Notes: generated by a model from the letters alone, not told the origin. Shown: positions 16,751-25,971, counted from the stretch's first letter. The stretch is 64,000 bases of DNA from Sandaracinaceae bacterium (GCA_016712745.1 JADJQN010000003.1:372001-436000); one strand, 5' to 3'. Made by a program: numbers and translations.

Positions 16751-17500
16751 TCACGCCGATGCGGTGCGCGAACGCTTGCTGCTCGAGCTGTTGCCGCCGT
16801 CCATGAGGGCGGTCGATGCATCAAAGATGCGTTCTGCAAAATTCTGAGCTTTGTCGAACGACTCGTGCGAGAAGGAGGACACCTTGTCCTTGATGAGGTC
16901 GCGTGCGCCGCCCATCAAAGCGTTTTCGCGATCGCTGCGCGGAAGCGCAAGAGCGATAGCGGTTGTCGCTGCGAACACCGCCGCGCCGAACGCGAAGGGA
17001 TGCTCTTCGTATGCTGAGCCAACGCTCTTCGAAACGTTCTTGACCTGAGTCGATGCGCCCTTGGCAATGCTGCCCGCCTGCTGGCCCGCGCCGTCGATGA
17101 AGTTGCTGGTCGTGTCCTTGAGCCACGTTGCAGCGTTTGCGATGGTCTCGCGACGGCTCGCCGATGCGCCGATGGCAAGCCATGCCGCGCCGACGCCAAT
17201 CATCGCGTAGGGAATCGGGTTTGCGACGACGTGATCGAGAACCGAACCGCCAGCCTTGGCGATCTTCTTCTCGGCCTTCATCGCATACTCGCCAACGTCG
17301 TGCGCCATGGTCTTCGCTTCGTCGAGAAGATGGGCCACGCCCATGGTCTCAACCTTGCTCTTCATCCGGGACTGTGCGCCCCGCGAAGACTGTGTGCCCT
17401 GCGAGGACTTTGTGTCCTGCGAAGACTTCGAGCTGCGCGTGCTAGGGGCCGTGCTCGACGTGACTCCGACTTTCTTTGCTGAATGCTTATGCTTAGTCAT
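16751..17500 (-). CDS. membrane-associated protein with low-complexity head, DUF3618/holin-like
   Basis: 249 residues. The first 45 are Ser/Thr/Lys-rich and contain degenerate repeats of SSQ(D/G)T. The body is amphipathic helices with hydrophobic segments PYAMIGVGAAWLAIGAS (about 97-113) and PFAFGAAVFAATTAIALAL (about 168-186), then a helical tail (FDKAQNFAERIF). This layout resembles DUF3618/DUF883 (ElaB/YqjD-like) membrane-tethered helical proteins. It follows the related gene at 17531-18010 by 30 bases, so they form an operon. Function is unknown; such proteins are often stress or stationary-phase envelope factors. Confidence 0.75.
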   Translation of the reverse strand: MTKHKHSAKKVGVTSSTAPSTRSSKSSQDTKSSQGTQSSRGAQSRMKSKVETMGVAHLLDEAKTMAHDVGEYAMKAEKKIAKAGGSVLDHVVANPIPYAMIGVGAAWLAIGASASRRETIANAATWLKDTTSNFIDGAGQQAGSIAKGASTQVKNVSKSVGSAYEEHPFAFGAAVFAATTAIALALPRSDRENALMGGARDLIKDKVSSFSHESFDKAQNFAERIFDASTALMDGGNSSSSKRSRTASA

Positions 17501-17530
17501 GACAAACCTCTTTCGTGGTGGAAATCTTTT

Positions 17531-18010
17531 TTAGGCCTGCGCGACGGGACGCTTCTTCGAAGTCGCGGTCGAGCCCGATGATGTAGAAACCGCTGCGCCT
17601 GCAACGCTGGCGACAGTTTCAGCCGACGCACGCATAAAGCGGCCGCCGAGGAGACCAAGCACTGCAGCTCCGCCCAAGAAGAGCAGCGGCTCTTTGCGCG
17701 CGAACTGTTCGATGTTCTTGCCGATCTCGCTCGGGCTGGCGTTCTCGACGAAGGTCGCGACGCGCTTCAGTTGATCAGCAACTTTCTCAACGTAGGGGAC
17801 GAGCATGTTGCCGCCGAGCGAATGGCTCGAGAGGCGCAGTGCTTCCGCCGCGTCGGAAATAGCCGACGCCGACTTCTTCTGACGCTCAGCGAGACCATCG
17901 CCCAAAAGAGACTTGGCGCGATCGGCAACAGAGCCCGAGGCGTTATGACCGTTGGTCTTCGATGTACCGTTTCCGTGGTCGCGCGTAGGCGACTTTGCGA
18001 GCTGTCCCAT
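17531..18010 (-). CDS. single-span helical membrane protein, partner of the downstream gene
   Basis: 159 residues from ATG 18010, chosen because GGAGG stands five bases before it. Polar N-terminus, amphipathic helix region (ADRAKSLLGDGLAERQKKSA), then one glycine-rich membrane segment EPLLFLGGAAVLGLLGGRFM near residue 110 and a Ser/Thr-rich tail. It resembles small helical membrane proteins associated with DUF3618. The layout (short polar head, helices, single membrane segment) mirrors the next gene; both may form one envelope complex, which is inference. Confidence 0.75.
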   Translation of the reverse strand: MGQLAKSPTRDHGNGTSKTNGHNASGSVADRAKSLLGDGLAERQKKSASAISDAAEALRLSSHSLGGNMLVPYVEKVADQLKRVATFVENASPSEIGKNIEQFARKEPLLFLGGAAVLGLLGGRFMRASAETVASVAGAAVSTSSGSTATSKKRPVAQA

Positions 18011-18254
18011 GAAATCCTCCGTTGCGGCTCGAAGGTGATGAGCCGGACAGAGCCCCATATTGCGAAGCGCGTGCCACTCGCACCCACACGCGAATCACGC
18101 GCAAAGATCACGCAATTTTTGTTGAGAAAGCCGCATTCGCGCCCGAGGCGTTCTGCTGCGGATCTGGTGCGCAAAGCCTCAGTTGCGAAAAAACGTCTCG
18201 ATTCGCCGCGTCTCCTTTTCAACCGTCCCGGGGCGATCGGTTACACTGCCGCGA

Positions 18255-20033
18255 GTGTCTTTCGAGTCCATTCCCCATCGGCTGATGAAGAATGCCCGAG
18301 TGCGCCCCCATGCGCCGGCCTACTACGAGAAACGTGAGGGCGTTTGGCGCGCGACTGGGTATGCCGAGTACGCGAAGCAAGTACGCGCAGCAGCGCGCTC
18401 ATTGCTCGCGCTCGGATGCAAGGCGGGGAGCAACGTCGCGATCCTCGGATTCAACCGTAGCGAGTGGACGATCACGGATCTGGCCGCGATGTGTATCGGG
18501 GGAGCCGCGACTGGGATTTACACCACGTGCTCGGCTTCAGAGGTGCGCTACATCGTGCATCACTGCGAAGCGCGAGTGGTCTTGGTCGAGAACCGCGCCC
18601 AGTGGGAGAAGCTCAACAAGGAGCGGCACAACATGCCTTTGCTCGCGCACGTCGTCATGATGCGCGGTGAGGCCGTCGATGATCCGATCGCGATGTCGTG
18701 GGAAGCATTTCTGCAGCGCGGTGAAGCCGTTGATGACGCGGTTGTGGAGCATGCGATTGCCGCACTCGAGCCTGCGCAGCTTGCGACTCTCATCTACACG
18801 TCGGGCACGACGGGTCCGCCCAAGGCCGTGATGCTTTCGCACGATAATCTCGCGTGGACGGCGAGCACCGTGGTGGATCTGGTCTCGGCGACCTCCGCCG
18901 ACCGTTTGCTCTCGTACCTACCGCTCTCGCATATCGCCGAGCAGGTCTTTTCAATCCATGGGCCCATCACCATGGGCGCTCCTGTTTATTTTGCGCAGAG
19001 CTTCGACAGCGTCGCTGCCGATTTGAAGGAAGTCAGACCGACACTTTTCTTCGGCGTCCCGCGCGTGTGGGAGAAAATGGCGAAAGGGATTTCGACGCGC
19101 CTGTCGACCGCGACCGGCGTAAAAAAACGCCTAGCCTCGTGGGCGATGATGATTGCCGCACAGACCAATCGCTATCGGTTGCAGGGCCGCGTCGTGCCAA
19201 CAGCTTTTGATGTGCAATTCTCGCTCGCGCAGAAGCTCGTCTTCTCAAAAGTAAAGTCCGCCATCGGCGTGGATCGCGCGCGCGTGCTCGTCTCGGGCGC
19301 AGCACCGATCGCACGCGAGACGCTCGATACGCTCGCGCAAATGGATATTGTCGTGAACGAGGTCTACGGGCAGTCGGAAGGCACTGGACCTACGACGTTC
19401 AATCGGCCCGGAAGCGTTAAGCTCGGCACGGTTGGGCAGCCCTTCCCCGGCATGGATGTGCGCCTCGCGGACGACGGCGAGATTTGCGTGCGCGGCCGCA
19501 ACGTCTTTCTTGGTTACTACAAAGATCCACACGCCAGCGCTGAAACGTTGTTCAACGGATGGTTGCACTCGGGGGATCTCGGGTCCTTTGACGACGAGGG
19601 CTTTCTCTCGATCACCGGGCGCAAGAAAGACATCCTGATCACCGCCGGCGGCAAGAACGTCGCGCCGTCGAATATTGAAGACGCGCTCAAGGCGCACGAG
19701 ATGATTCAAGACGCCGTCGTGATCGGCGACCGTCGCAAGTTTTTGTCGGTGCTAATCACACTCAATGACGACGCGGTGGAGCGCTACCTCGCGGCGCACG
19801 CGCTTGAACGTAGTCAGCCGCCCCATGAAGTCGCGGAAGTAAGTCAGGCCGTTGCCCAAATGGTCGCGGACGTGAATCACGAGTTGGCGCGCGTCGAGCA
19901 AGTGAAGAAGTTCACCGTGCTGCCGCGCAATTTCAGCCTGGAGCGCGGGGAGCTTACCCCCACCCTCAAAGTGAAGCGGCACGTGGTCGCCGAACACTTC
20001 GCGACCGAGATTGAAGCCATGTACGCTGAGTGA
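18255..20033 (+). CDS. long-chain fatty acid-CoA ligase (AMP-binding)
   Basis: Activates fatty acids to acyl-CoA through an acyl-adenylate. The AMP-binding P-loop is LIYTSGTTGPPKAVMLSH (about residues 178-195), followed by the gate/A5 motif NEVYGQSEGTGP and the A8 hinge SGDLGSFDDEGFLSITGRKKD with the adenylation Lys in a GELTPTLKVKR tail, all typical of the FACL/bubblegum type. I prefer a GTG start at 18255 (VSFESIPHRLM) or ATG 18285, since upstream residues are not family-like; product about 592 residues. Its stop overlaps the GTG of the transporter gene (GTGA), so the two are cotranslated. Confidence 0.92.
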   Translation: MSFESIPHRLMKNARVRPHAPAYYEKREGVWRATGYAEYAKQVRAAARSLLALGCKAGSNVAILGFNRSEWTITDLAAMCIGGAATGIYTTCSASEVRYIVHHCEARVVLVENRAQWEKLNKERHNMPLLAHVVMMRGEAVDDPIAMSWEAFLQRGEAVDDAVVEHAIAALEPAQLATLIYTSGTTGPPKAVMLSHDNLAWTASTVVDLVSATSADRLLSYLPLSHIAEQVFSIHGPITMGAPVYFAQSFDSVAADLKEVRPTLFFGVPRVWEKMAKGISTRLSTATGVKKRLASWAMMIAAQTNRYRLQGRVVPTAFDVQFSLAQKLVFSKVKSAIGVDRARVLVSGAAPIARETLDTLAQMDIVVNEVYGQSEGTGPTTFNRPGSVKLGTVGQPFPGMDVRLADDGEICVRGRNVFLGYYKDPHASAETLFNGWLHSGDLGSFDDEGFLSITGRKKDILITAGGKNVAPSNIEDALKAHEMIQDAVVIGDRRKFLSVLITLNDDAVERYLAAHALERSQPPHEVAEVSQAVAQMVADVNHELARVEQVKKFTVLPRNFSLERGELTPTLKVKRHVVAEHFATEIEAMYAE

Positions 20034-21598
20034 AACGAATGAATCGCACCTATTCGCTCGCGGCCTTTGCGCTTGCTATCAGCATGACGACCGCGCTCGG
20101 TGTGGCTCTCTACTCGCCCCAATCACTTGGGGCCCAGCCGCACGATCAAGCGCAGCCCGCGCCTGTGCAGCGCAACTTGCATGATATGCAGGTGCACGCT
20201 GAGCCCGTGCCGTGGACGTCGCGTGCGATGTCACTAGCGGGCGTCGCGGGTCTCATCGCCATTGCATGGACGATGTCCACCGATCGCAAGCGGGTTCCGT
20301 GGCGGGTGATTCTTGGCGGCACGGCGATGCAGCTTTTATTCGCAGTACTCGTCTTGAAGACGAGCGCGGGGCTTGCCGTGTTCTCGTTCTTGAATGACGT
20401 GATGGATAGGCTGCTTTCCTTCACGGCAGACGGATCGCGCTTTTTGTTCGGCAACTATTTGGATCGCGAGTTCTCCGTTGCGCTCAATGTCTTGCCCACG
20501 ATTATCTTTTTCTCGTCGCTGATGACGCTGCTCTATCACATGAACCTCATGCAGCCGCTTGTGCGCGGCATGGCGTGGGTGATGCAGCGCACGCTCAAGA
20601 CATCAGGAGCAGAAACGCTCTCCACCGCCGCGAACATTTTCGTGGGGCAGACGGAGGCACCACTCGTCGTGAAGCCTTTCGTAGCGACGATGACGAGGTC
20701 TGAGTTGATGGCCGTGATGGTGGGTGGTTTCGCGAGCGTCGCAGGCGGGGTGCTTGCCGCGTATGTCGGCATGTTGAAGTCGACCTTTCCGGATATTGCT
20801 GGGCATCTGATTGCGGCAAGTGTCATGAGTGCACCGGCGACGTTGGTGATCGCCAAAGTGATGGTGCCGGAAACCGAAGTACCCGTGACGGCGAACACGA
20901 TGGAGATGAACGTCGAGAGGCCGGATGCAAATATGATCGACGCGGCCGCGCGCGGCGCAGGCGAAGGCTTGATGTTGGCGTTGAATGTCGGCGCGATGCT
21001 CTTGGCCTTTCTCGCATTGGTCGCGCTCGTAAACTACGTCGTTCAGCTACCGAGCCTCTGGCACAACCAAAGCACCTGGCATGCGGTACACGCAAACCTC
21101 ACGCGTGCGCACGCCGCATTGCCCGTAGGCTGTGATGCACCGCAAGGCGCGGCGGCGTTTGAAGCGTGCATCGATCACGCTGTGCGAAGTGCTCATCTTT
21201 CTGCATCGCAGTTCAACGCCTGGCCCGCGCTGAGCCTCGAGCGCATCTTGGCGTGGGTCTTTTGGCCGATCGCTTTCCTGATGGGCGTATCACCGCAAGA
21301 CTGCAGCACCGTTGCCACCTTGCTGGGCGAAAAGACTGTCCTCAACGAGTTCGTGGCGTATTTGCATCTTGGCCGCATGCTCGATGCGGGCGTGCACCTA
21401 AGTCACCGCTCACTCGTCATCGCGACCTACGCGCTCTGCGGCTTCGCGAATTTTGGATCGATCGCGATTCAAATCGGCGGGATCGGCGGAATGGCGCCGT
21501 CGCGACGCGGAGACATCGCACGCCTCGGGCTTCGCGCCATGATCGGCGGATCTCTCGCGTCTTTTTGGACCGCGGCCGTCGCTGGGCTCTTCGTCTAG
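20030..21598 (+). CDS. concentrative nucleoside transporter (CNT/NupC family)
   Basis: Ion-coupled nucleoside uptake protein of the inner membrane. Diagnostic CNT motifs are GQTEAPLVVKPF (about residue 205) and LNEFVAYLHLG near residue 440. Length 522 is longer than NupC (about 400) because of an N-terminal signal-like segment with a 30-residue polar stretch, and an insert of about 75 residues between TM segments that contains two Cys (GCDAPQGAAAFEAC) and is probably periplasmic. Start is GTG 20030 in the stop of the acyl-CoA ligase; ATG 20039 is an alternative. Pairing with a fatty acid ligase is unusual. Confidence 0.9.
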   Translation: MKRMNRTYSLAAFALAISMTTALGVALYSPQSLGAQPHDQAQPAPVQRNLHDMQVHAEPVPWTSRAMSLAGVAGLIAIAWTMSTDRKRVPWRVILGGTAMQLLFAVLVLKTSAGLAVFSFLNDVMDRLLSFTADGSRFLFGNYLDREFSVALNVLPTIIFFSSLMTLLYHMNLMQPLVRGMAWVMQRTLKTSGAETLSTAANIFVGQTEAPLVVKPFVATMTRSELMAVMVGGFASVAGGVLAAYVGMLKSTFPDIAGHLIAASVMSAPATLVIAKVMVPETEVPVTANTMEMNVERPDANMIDAAARGAGEGLMLALNVGAMLLAFLALVALVNYVVQLPSLWHNQSTWHAVHANLTRAHAALPVGCDAPQGAAAFEACIDHAVRSAHLSASQFNAWPALSLERILAWVFWPIAFLMGVSPQDCSTVATLLGEKTVLNEFVAYLHLGRMLDAGVHLSHRSLVIATYALCGFANFGSIAIQIGGIGGMAPSRRGDIARLGLRAMIGGSLASFWTAAVAGLFV

Positions 21599-21667
21599 CG
21601 GCGTTCTAGAGTTCGCGCTATGTTCGGCCTGCTTTTCCGGGGGCTTAACGTTTTACGGGGTGTGCTG

Positions 21668-22894
21668 ATGCGAAGCGCTGCATTCGTTTTCTCTGGCCTT
21701 CTGATGGTCGTCTTGATGAGTGCGTGCGGACGCTCGTCTCTCATCTCGCCTCGCATCGACGGAGGAGGCACGGACGGAGCCCTTCCCGACTTCGGCACTG
21801 ACATGGGCGCGCGCGACCTTGGCATCTCGATCGACTTGGGCCGCCCCGACATGGGCTCGGACATGGGCTCGCGAGATATGGGCGTGCTCGTCGACATGGC
21901 CGTGAGTTGCGGCAATGGCATCTGCAACATGGAAGTTGGTGAGGACTGCACCACGTGTCCTGGTGATTGCAACGTTTGTCTTTCGTGCGGCAACGGTATG
22001 TGCGGCGATGGCGAGACGTGTTCGTCGTGCCCTGTGGACTGCGGCGCATGCGACACCTGCGGTGACGGAATGTGCATCGACGGCGAGACGTGCTTCTCGT
22101 GCATCACCGACTGCGGTGTCTGTGATAGCTGCGGCAACGGAATGTGCGGAGACACGGAAAGCTGCTCCTCGTGTCCGACCGATTGCGGCCTGTGCATAAG
22201 CTGCGGCAATGGCACCTGCTCGATGGGCGAGACGTGCAGCTCATGCGCGATCGATTGCGGCCTGTGCGAAACCTGCCCCGACGGTCGTTGCGATATGGAC
22301 ACCGAGAGCTGTAGCTCTTGCCCTCAGGATTGCGGTCGTTGCGATCCGTGTGGCGATGGCTTCTGCCGCATTGAAGACGCAGAAGACTGCCTCACCTGCG
22401 CACCCGATTGCGGCATCTGCGACCCGTGCGGCGACGGCACCTGCAACCCCGACACTGAGACCTGCTTCACATGCCCCGAAGATTGCGGCGCCTGTACGGG
22501 CTGCGGCGACGGACGCTGCGGCGCGCGCGAAGACTGTGCGAGCTGCACAGCGGACTGCGGCGTATGCTCGGTCTGCGGTAACGACCGTTGCGAGATGAGC
22601 GCGTTCGAGACGTGCAGCAACTGCGCAGAAGATTGCGGCGCATGCACCGTCATCGATTGCACGCAGGGCCTTGCGTGCGTCTTCGGATGCTTCGGCTTTG
22701 GCGGGGGCACCCCGTCTTTCGACATCAGCTGCGTCACCACGTGCATCAGCCGCGTCTGCCCCGACGGTCAGTTCTTCCTGCAGCAGTCATTCAACTGCGC
22801 CATCGGCCAAGTCTTCATGGGCTGCACCGACCTCACCTGCCTACAAAGCGAATGCAGCTCCGAGTTCGCCGCCTGCCTCGGCTCGAGCTGCTAG
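21668..22894 (+). CDS. lipoprotein with ten tandem Cys-rich CGxGxC..DCGxC modules
   Basis: 408 residues from ATG 21668 (MRSAAFVFSGLLMVVLMSACG, lipobox MSAC). An Asp/Met/Gly-rich linker follows, then ten modules of about 24 residues with the pattern CG(D/N)GxCxxxExCxxCxxDCGxC, each with six Cys and acidic residues, and a C-terminal domain with ten further Cys. Such modules are common in myxobacterial surface proteins and probably fold as disulfide-knotted stalks that may bind calcium. ATG 21620 is in frame but adds residues before the signal. The role (adhesion, predation, scaffold) is unknown. Confidence 0.88.
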   Translation: MRSAAFVFSGLLMVVLMSACGRSSLISPRIDGGGTDGALPDFGTDMGARDLGISIDLGRPDMGSDMGSRDMGVLVDMAVSCGNGICNMEVGEDCTTCPGDCNVCLSCGNGMCGDGETCSSCPVDCGACDTCGDGMCIDGETCFSCITDCGVCDSCGNGMCGDTESCSSCPTDCGLCISCGNGTCSMGETCSSCAIDCGLCETCPDGRCDMDTESCSSCPQDCGRCDPCGDGFCRIEDAEDCLTCAPDCGICDPCGDGTCNPDTETCFTCPEDCGACTGCGDGRCGAREDCASCTADCGVCSVCGNDRCEMSAFETCSNCAEDCGACTVIDCTQGLACVFGCFGFGGGTPSFDISCVTTCISRVCPDGQFFLQQSFNCAIGQVFMGCTDLTCLQSECSSEFAACLGSSC

Positions 22895-23365
22895 CTACTC
22901 TCTAATGAGTGTCCACAGGGCGGTTTGGTCGCCTTCGTAGACTAAGGTGTTGCCTTGGGTGAAGCGCAGGTCGTAGCGGGCGAGGACTTTTGTTTTGCTT
23001 TGGCGTAGCTGCGTCGTCTTGCCTTCGAGGATCATGGGCTCGCCGGGAGCGGCGAGTGCGTGAAAGCGCGCTGAGTTAATGCGGGCGCCGTAGCCGATCC
23101 ATCCGTCGCGATGCCGCAGGCCAAGCACGTAGTAGGCGTGCACGAAGCCGACCATGCCGGTCATGTGCACCATGAGGCCACCCGAGACGTGTCGCGGATG
23201 ACGGGTTGGATGCACGCGTTGCTCGCGTGTGAGCGGTAGCTCCTCGGTGGTCGGCATCTGAACGCGAACAAGTCCGCTCTCTTTGTCGATGGTCAGAATT
23301 TCATCGATAAGAAGGCCGCCCGGGCCGTACGGGCAGTCCGCAACAAAATCAGGATCGAGTGCCAT
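22895..23365 (-). CDS. hotdog-fold protein, FabZ/FabA-like
   Basis: 156 residues from ATG 23365. The pattern of a 3-hydroxyacyl-ACP dehydratase/hotdog protein is visible: N-terminal PYGPGGLLIDEILTIDKE, then the central helix RHVSGGLMVHMTGMVGFVHAYY and beta strands ending YEGDQTALWTL. The usual FabZ catalytic Glu in the central helix is not evident, so it may be a thioesterase-like or polyketide/lipid-modifying relative rather than a housekeeping FabZ. Abuts the stop of the convergent Cys-rich gene with no spacer. Confidence 0.75.
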   Translation of the reverse strand: MALDPDFVADCPYGPGGLLIDEILTIDKESGLVRVQMPTTEELPLTREQRVHPTRHPRHVSGGLMVHMTGMVGFVHAYYVLGLRHRDGWIGYGARINSARFHALAAPGEPMILEGKTTQLRQSKTKVLARYDLRFTQGNTLVYEGDQTALWTLIRE

Positions 23366-23419
23366 GCGCGCCGAGGTATCCCACACAGCGCCCGCGCGTC
23401 AAATCCAAGCCCCGCTCGA

Positions 23420-23830
23420 TTAGATTTTTAGAAAGAGCACGTTCATCAGCGCGAAGACGCCGACGAGCGCTACGCCGGTCGCGCCGACCAGTGGAAGGGG
23501 GAAGCGCGCCTCGAGCCCCTGCTCTTTCCTCAACTCGCGCATGGCTACCCAGTATTGAACCATTGCTACGATGAGCAATCCCGTGCCCATCCCAATCAAG
23601 AGGGCCGTAACGATATCCGAGCCGCTATGCGAGAGCTGCTCTCCTCGCTCGGCTTTCGCCATGTACTGAAGCACTTTGAAAAGACCGAAGCCGTAAGACA
23701 CCATCGCTAGCGCCGTACGAATCCACGACATCAGGGTGCGCTCGAGCGCATCGCGTGTGCGACGCGCTGCGAGCTCGGTGCGTTGCTCATCGAGCGACAG
23801 ATCGGAATCCGATTTTTCTTTGGCGGCCAT
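23420..23830 (-). CDS. DUF202 (YidH-like) membrane protein
   Basis: 136 residues from ATG 23830. Polar N-terminus (KEKSDSDLSLDEQRTELA) then RDALERTLMSWIRTALAMVSYGFGLFK, the signature first segment of DUF202, followed by two more membrane segments. Three spans, matching the family. Function unknown. The frame is open 50 codons further upstream but that part is not family-like. A 7-bp-arm inverted repeat (TGCGTAC/GTACGCA, 23833-23854) lies just before the start. Confidence 0.85.
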   Translation of the reverse strand: MAAKEKSDSDLSLDEQRTELAARRTRDALERTLMSWIRTALAMVSYGFGLFKVLQYMAKAERGEQLSHSGSDIVTALLIGMGTGLLIVAMVQYWVAMRELRKEQGLEARFPLPLVGATGVALVGVFALMNVLFLKI

Positions 23831-24149
23831 GCTGCGTACGACATTGGGTACGCAGTCTGCGTTGGACAAGTCGAACAGAATGGTCACGTGCCGTCGAGCA
23901 TACCAATCGGCATCGGCTCGCTGCATTAGTCGACGCGTGTAGGCACTTGCGCAGGCGCGGGACAAAGCGCGCCACCATCGCACAAACGCTACACATCATC
24001 AGAATGCGCCGTGGCGCAGCGCGCCCCCGCTGCAGGAATGTGCCCTCTCGCGAATCGCCGTCGGGGGGGCATAGCTGTTGCACCTCTTCTCCACTAACCG
24101 CGCCTCCAGCGCGTGGCAGATGCCACTTGGCGACTGCAGGAAGACCTTA
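23831..24149. other. divergent intergenic region
   Basis: About 320 bases between the DUF202 gene and the ice-binding gene. I see no gene. The only structure I noticed is TGCGTAC (23833-23839) and its complement GTACGCA (23848-23854), eight bases apart, directly in the 5' leader of the DUF202 gene, which could be an operator or leader hairpin. A poly-G run of seven is at about 24063. Confidence 0.4.
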
Positions 24150-25316
24150 ATGATTTCAGCACGCAGTCTTTTGAACGCAGGCCTCGCGTTACTTTGTCTT
24201 AGCTTTTTTGGATGTTCAGACGAACCAACTGCTGGCGGCGACGCTGGTGTTGCGATTGATGCAGCCCGTTTCGATGGCGAAGTACGTGATGGCGACGTGC
24301 TCGTCGACCTGGGGCCGCCGACTGTGCCCACCGTGATGGCGAATGCGCCGACAACTGGCGCGCTCGATGTTCCCGTAAATGCATTTGTGAGCGCGACCTT
24401 TAGCGAACCGATGAATCGCGACACGCTCGATGAACTTTCGTTCACGGTGACCGGCGGCGACCCGGTAATGACGGTCGAAGGCACAGTGATCTATTCGCGT
24501 TCAGTGGCTGTGTTCTGGCCGGCTGCGCGTTTGGCAATCAATACGGATTTCACGGCCACAATCACGACAAGTGCAACCAGCGAACGCGGCGTACCGCTCG
24601 CAGAGAATCACGTGTGGGGCTTCAGGACGGGTGAAACCGTGGCTCCGGGACTTCCGGTGAATCTCGGCACGGCAGGTGACTTCGTTGTTCTCTCGAAGAG
24701 CGGAATCTCGAGCGACCCGGCCTCAACCATCACGGGCAATATCGGCGTAAGCCCCGCTGCTGGTACCGCTATCACTGGCTTCTCGCTCATGCGGGATGCG
24801 ACCGGCACTTTCGCGACATCGACGCAAGTGACCGGACAGGTCTTTGCAGCCAACTACACCGCCCCAACCCCGGATCGCATGACAGCAGCGATTGGCGATA
24901 TGGAACTGGCATTCACTGACGCAGCCGGTCGCGCGCCTGACTACACTGAACTTGGAAGCGGGCACATCGGCGGCATGACGCTCGCGGCTGGCGTCTACAA
25001 ATGGGGCACAGCGGTACTCATCGAAACGGACATGCATCTCAGCGGCAGTGCAACCGATGTCTGGATCTTTCAGATTGCACAAGACCGGACGATGAGCAGC
25101 GACGTAGAAGTCTTTCTCGACGGCGGAGCTCTGCCTGAGAACGTGTTCTGGCAAGTATCAGGTCTGGTCGAGGTCGGCACGACGGCGCATCTCGAAGGCA
25201 TCGTAGTCAGCCAAACGTCCATCACGTTCCGCACCGGCGCTTCGCTACGTGGTCGCATTCTCGCGCAGACAGCGGTTGTCCTCCAGGCTAACACCCTCAC
25301 GCAGCCTGCGAACTAA
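24150..25316 (+). CDS. ice-binding-like (DUF3494) lipoprotein with Ig-like domain
   Basis: 388 residues from ATG 24150. Lipoprotein signal (LALLCLSFFGC), an Asp/Ala linker, then a bacterial Ig-like domain of the SbsA/Big_5 type (residues about 55-165: ANAPTTGALDVPVNAFVSAT). The C-terminal 215 residues are a DUF3494 ice-binding domain: LGTAGDFVVLSKSGIS, GNIGVSPAAGTAITGF, YTAPTPDRMTAAIGDMELAF, GSATDVWIFQIA, NVFWQVSG, GIVVSQTSITFRTGASLRGR. In this family the beta-helix binds ice and protects cells or structures brine pockets. Many DUF3494 proteins of mesophiles may instead act as adhesins, so ice binding is a prediction. Lipid anchoring to the surface is unusual for the soluble forms. Confidence 0.9.
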   Translation: MISARSLLNAGLALLCLSFFGCSDEPTAGGDAGVAIDAARFDGEVRDGDVLVDLGPPTVPTVMANAPTTGALDVPVNAFVSATFSEPMNRDTLDELSFTVTGGDPVMTVEGTVIYSRSVAVFWPAARLAINTDFTATITTSATSERGVPLAENHVWGFRTGETVAPGLPVNLGTAGDFVVLSKSGISSDPASTITGNIGVSPAAGTAITGFSLMRDATGTFATSTQVTGQVFAANYTAPTPDRMTAAIGDMELAFTDAAGRAPDYTELGSGHIGGMTLAAGVYKWGTAVLIETDMHLSGSATDVWIFQIAQDRTMSSDVEVFLDGGALPENVFWQVSGLVEVGTTAHLEGIVVSQTSITFRTGASLRGRILAQTAVVLQANTLTQPAN

Positions 25317-25317
25317 A

Positions 25318-25971
25318 CTAGACGCCCTTCGTCTCCGGCGCCCAGATCACTTTGTGCATCTGTATCTGAAAGCGCGCGGGGACGTCGTCGGCGAGCATCC
25401 ACTCGACGACCTTCTTTGAATCAAGTGCGCCGTGCACGACGCTGAGCAATACGTTCGAGACGCGGTCGGCGAGGTTGTACTTGGCGATCGTGTCCCGAGC
25501 CCACTCGTAGTCCGTGCGATCGGCGAGCACGAACTTCACTTCATCCGTTTCGCGCAAGTGTTCGATGTTCTCCCAGCGATTGCGGTGAGACTCGCCGCTG
25601 CCCGGCGCTTTCAAATCCATGATGCGTCGCACGCGCGGGTCGACTTGCGAGATATCTCGCTCGCCGCTCGTTTCAATCAATACAATGCGCCCTAAATCGC
25701 AAAGCTCCGCCATCAAAGGCAGTACCGCCGGCTGCAAGAGAGGCTCGCCACCCGTTATCTCCACGACGCGGGTCTTACGTGCGAGCACTTCCTTCACGAC
25801 CTCACCGCGCTCCATGCGCTGGCCTCCGTGAAAGGCGTGCGGCGTGTCGCACCATGAGCAACGCAGATTGCAGCCTGTCAGGCGCACAAACGTGCACGGC
25901 ACCCCGGCGAAGGAGGATTCGCCTTGGATGGATGCGTAGATTTCGTGAACGACGAGGGTGTCTTCTTTCAT
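25318..25971 (-). CDS. queE: 7-carboxy-7-deazaguanine synthase QueE
   Basis: Radical SAM enzyme that converts 6-carboxytetrahydropterin to 7-carboxy-7-deazaguanine for queuosine or 7-deazaguanine DNA modification. 217 residues from ATG 25971 (MKEDTLVVHEIYASIQGES). Cluster motif CNLRCSWC (CxxxCxxC) near residue 33, substrate-binding EITGGEPLLQ, and a C-terminal QIQMHKVIWAPE. Length is typical. No other que gene is adjacent. Divergent from recQ with 80 bases between the starts. Confidence 0.95.
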   Translation of the reverse strand: MKEDTLVVHEIYASIQGESSFAGVPCTFVRLTGCNLRCSWCDTPHAFHGGQRMERGEVVKEVLARKTRVVEITGGEPLLQPAVLPLMAELCDLGRIVLIETSGERDISQVDPRVRRIMDLKAPGSGESHRNRWENIEHLRETDEVKFVLADRTDYEWARDTIAKYNLADRVSNVLLSVVHGALDSKKVVEWMLADDVPARFQIQMHKVIWAPETKGV

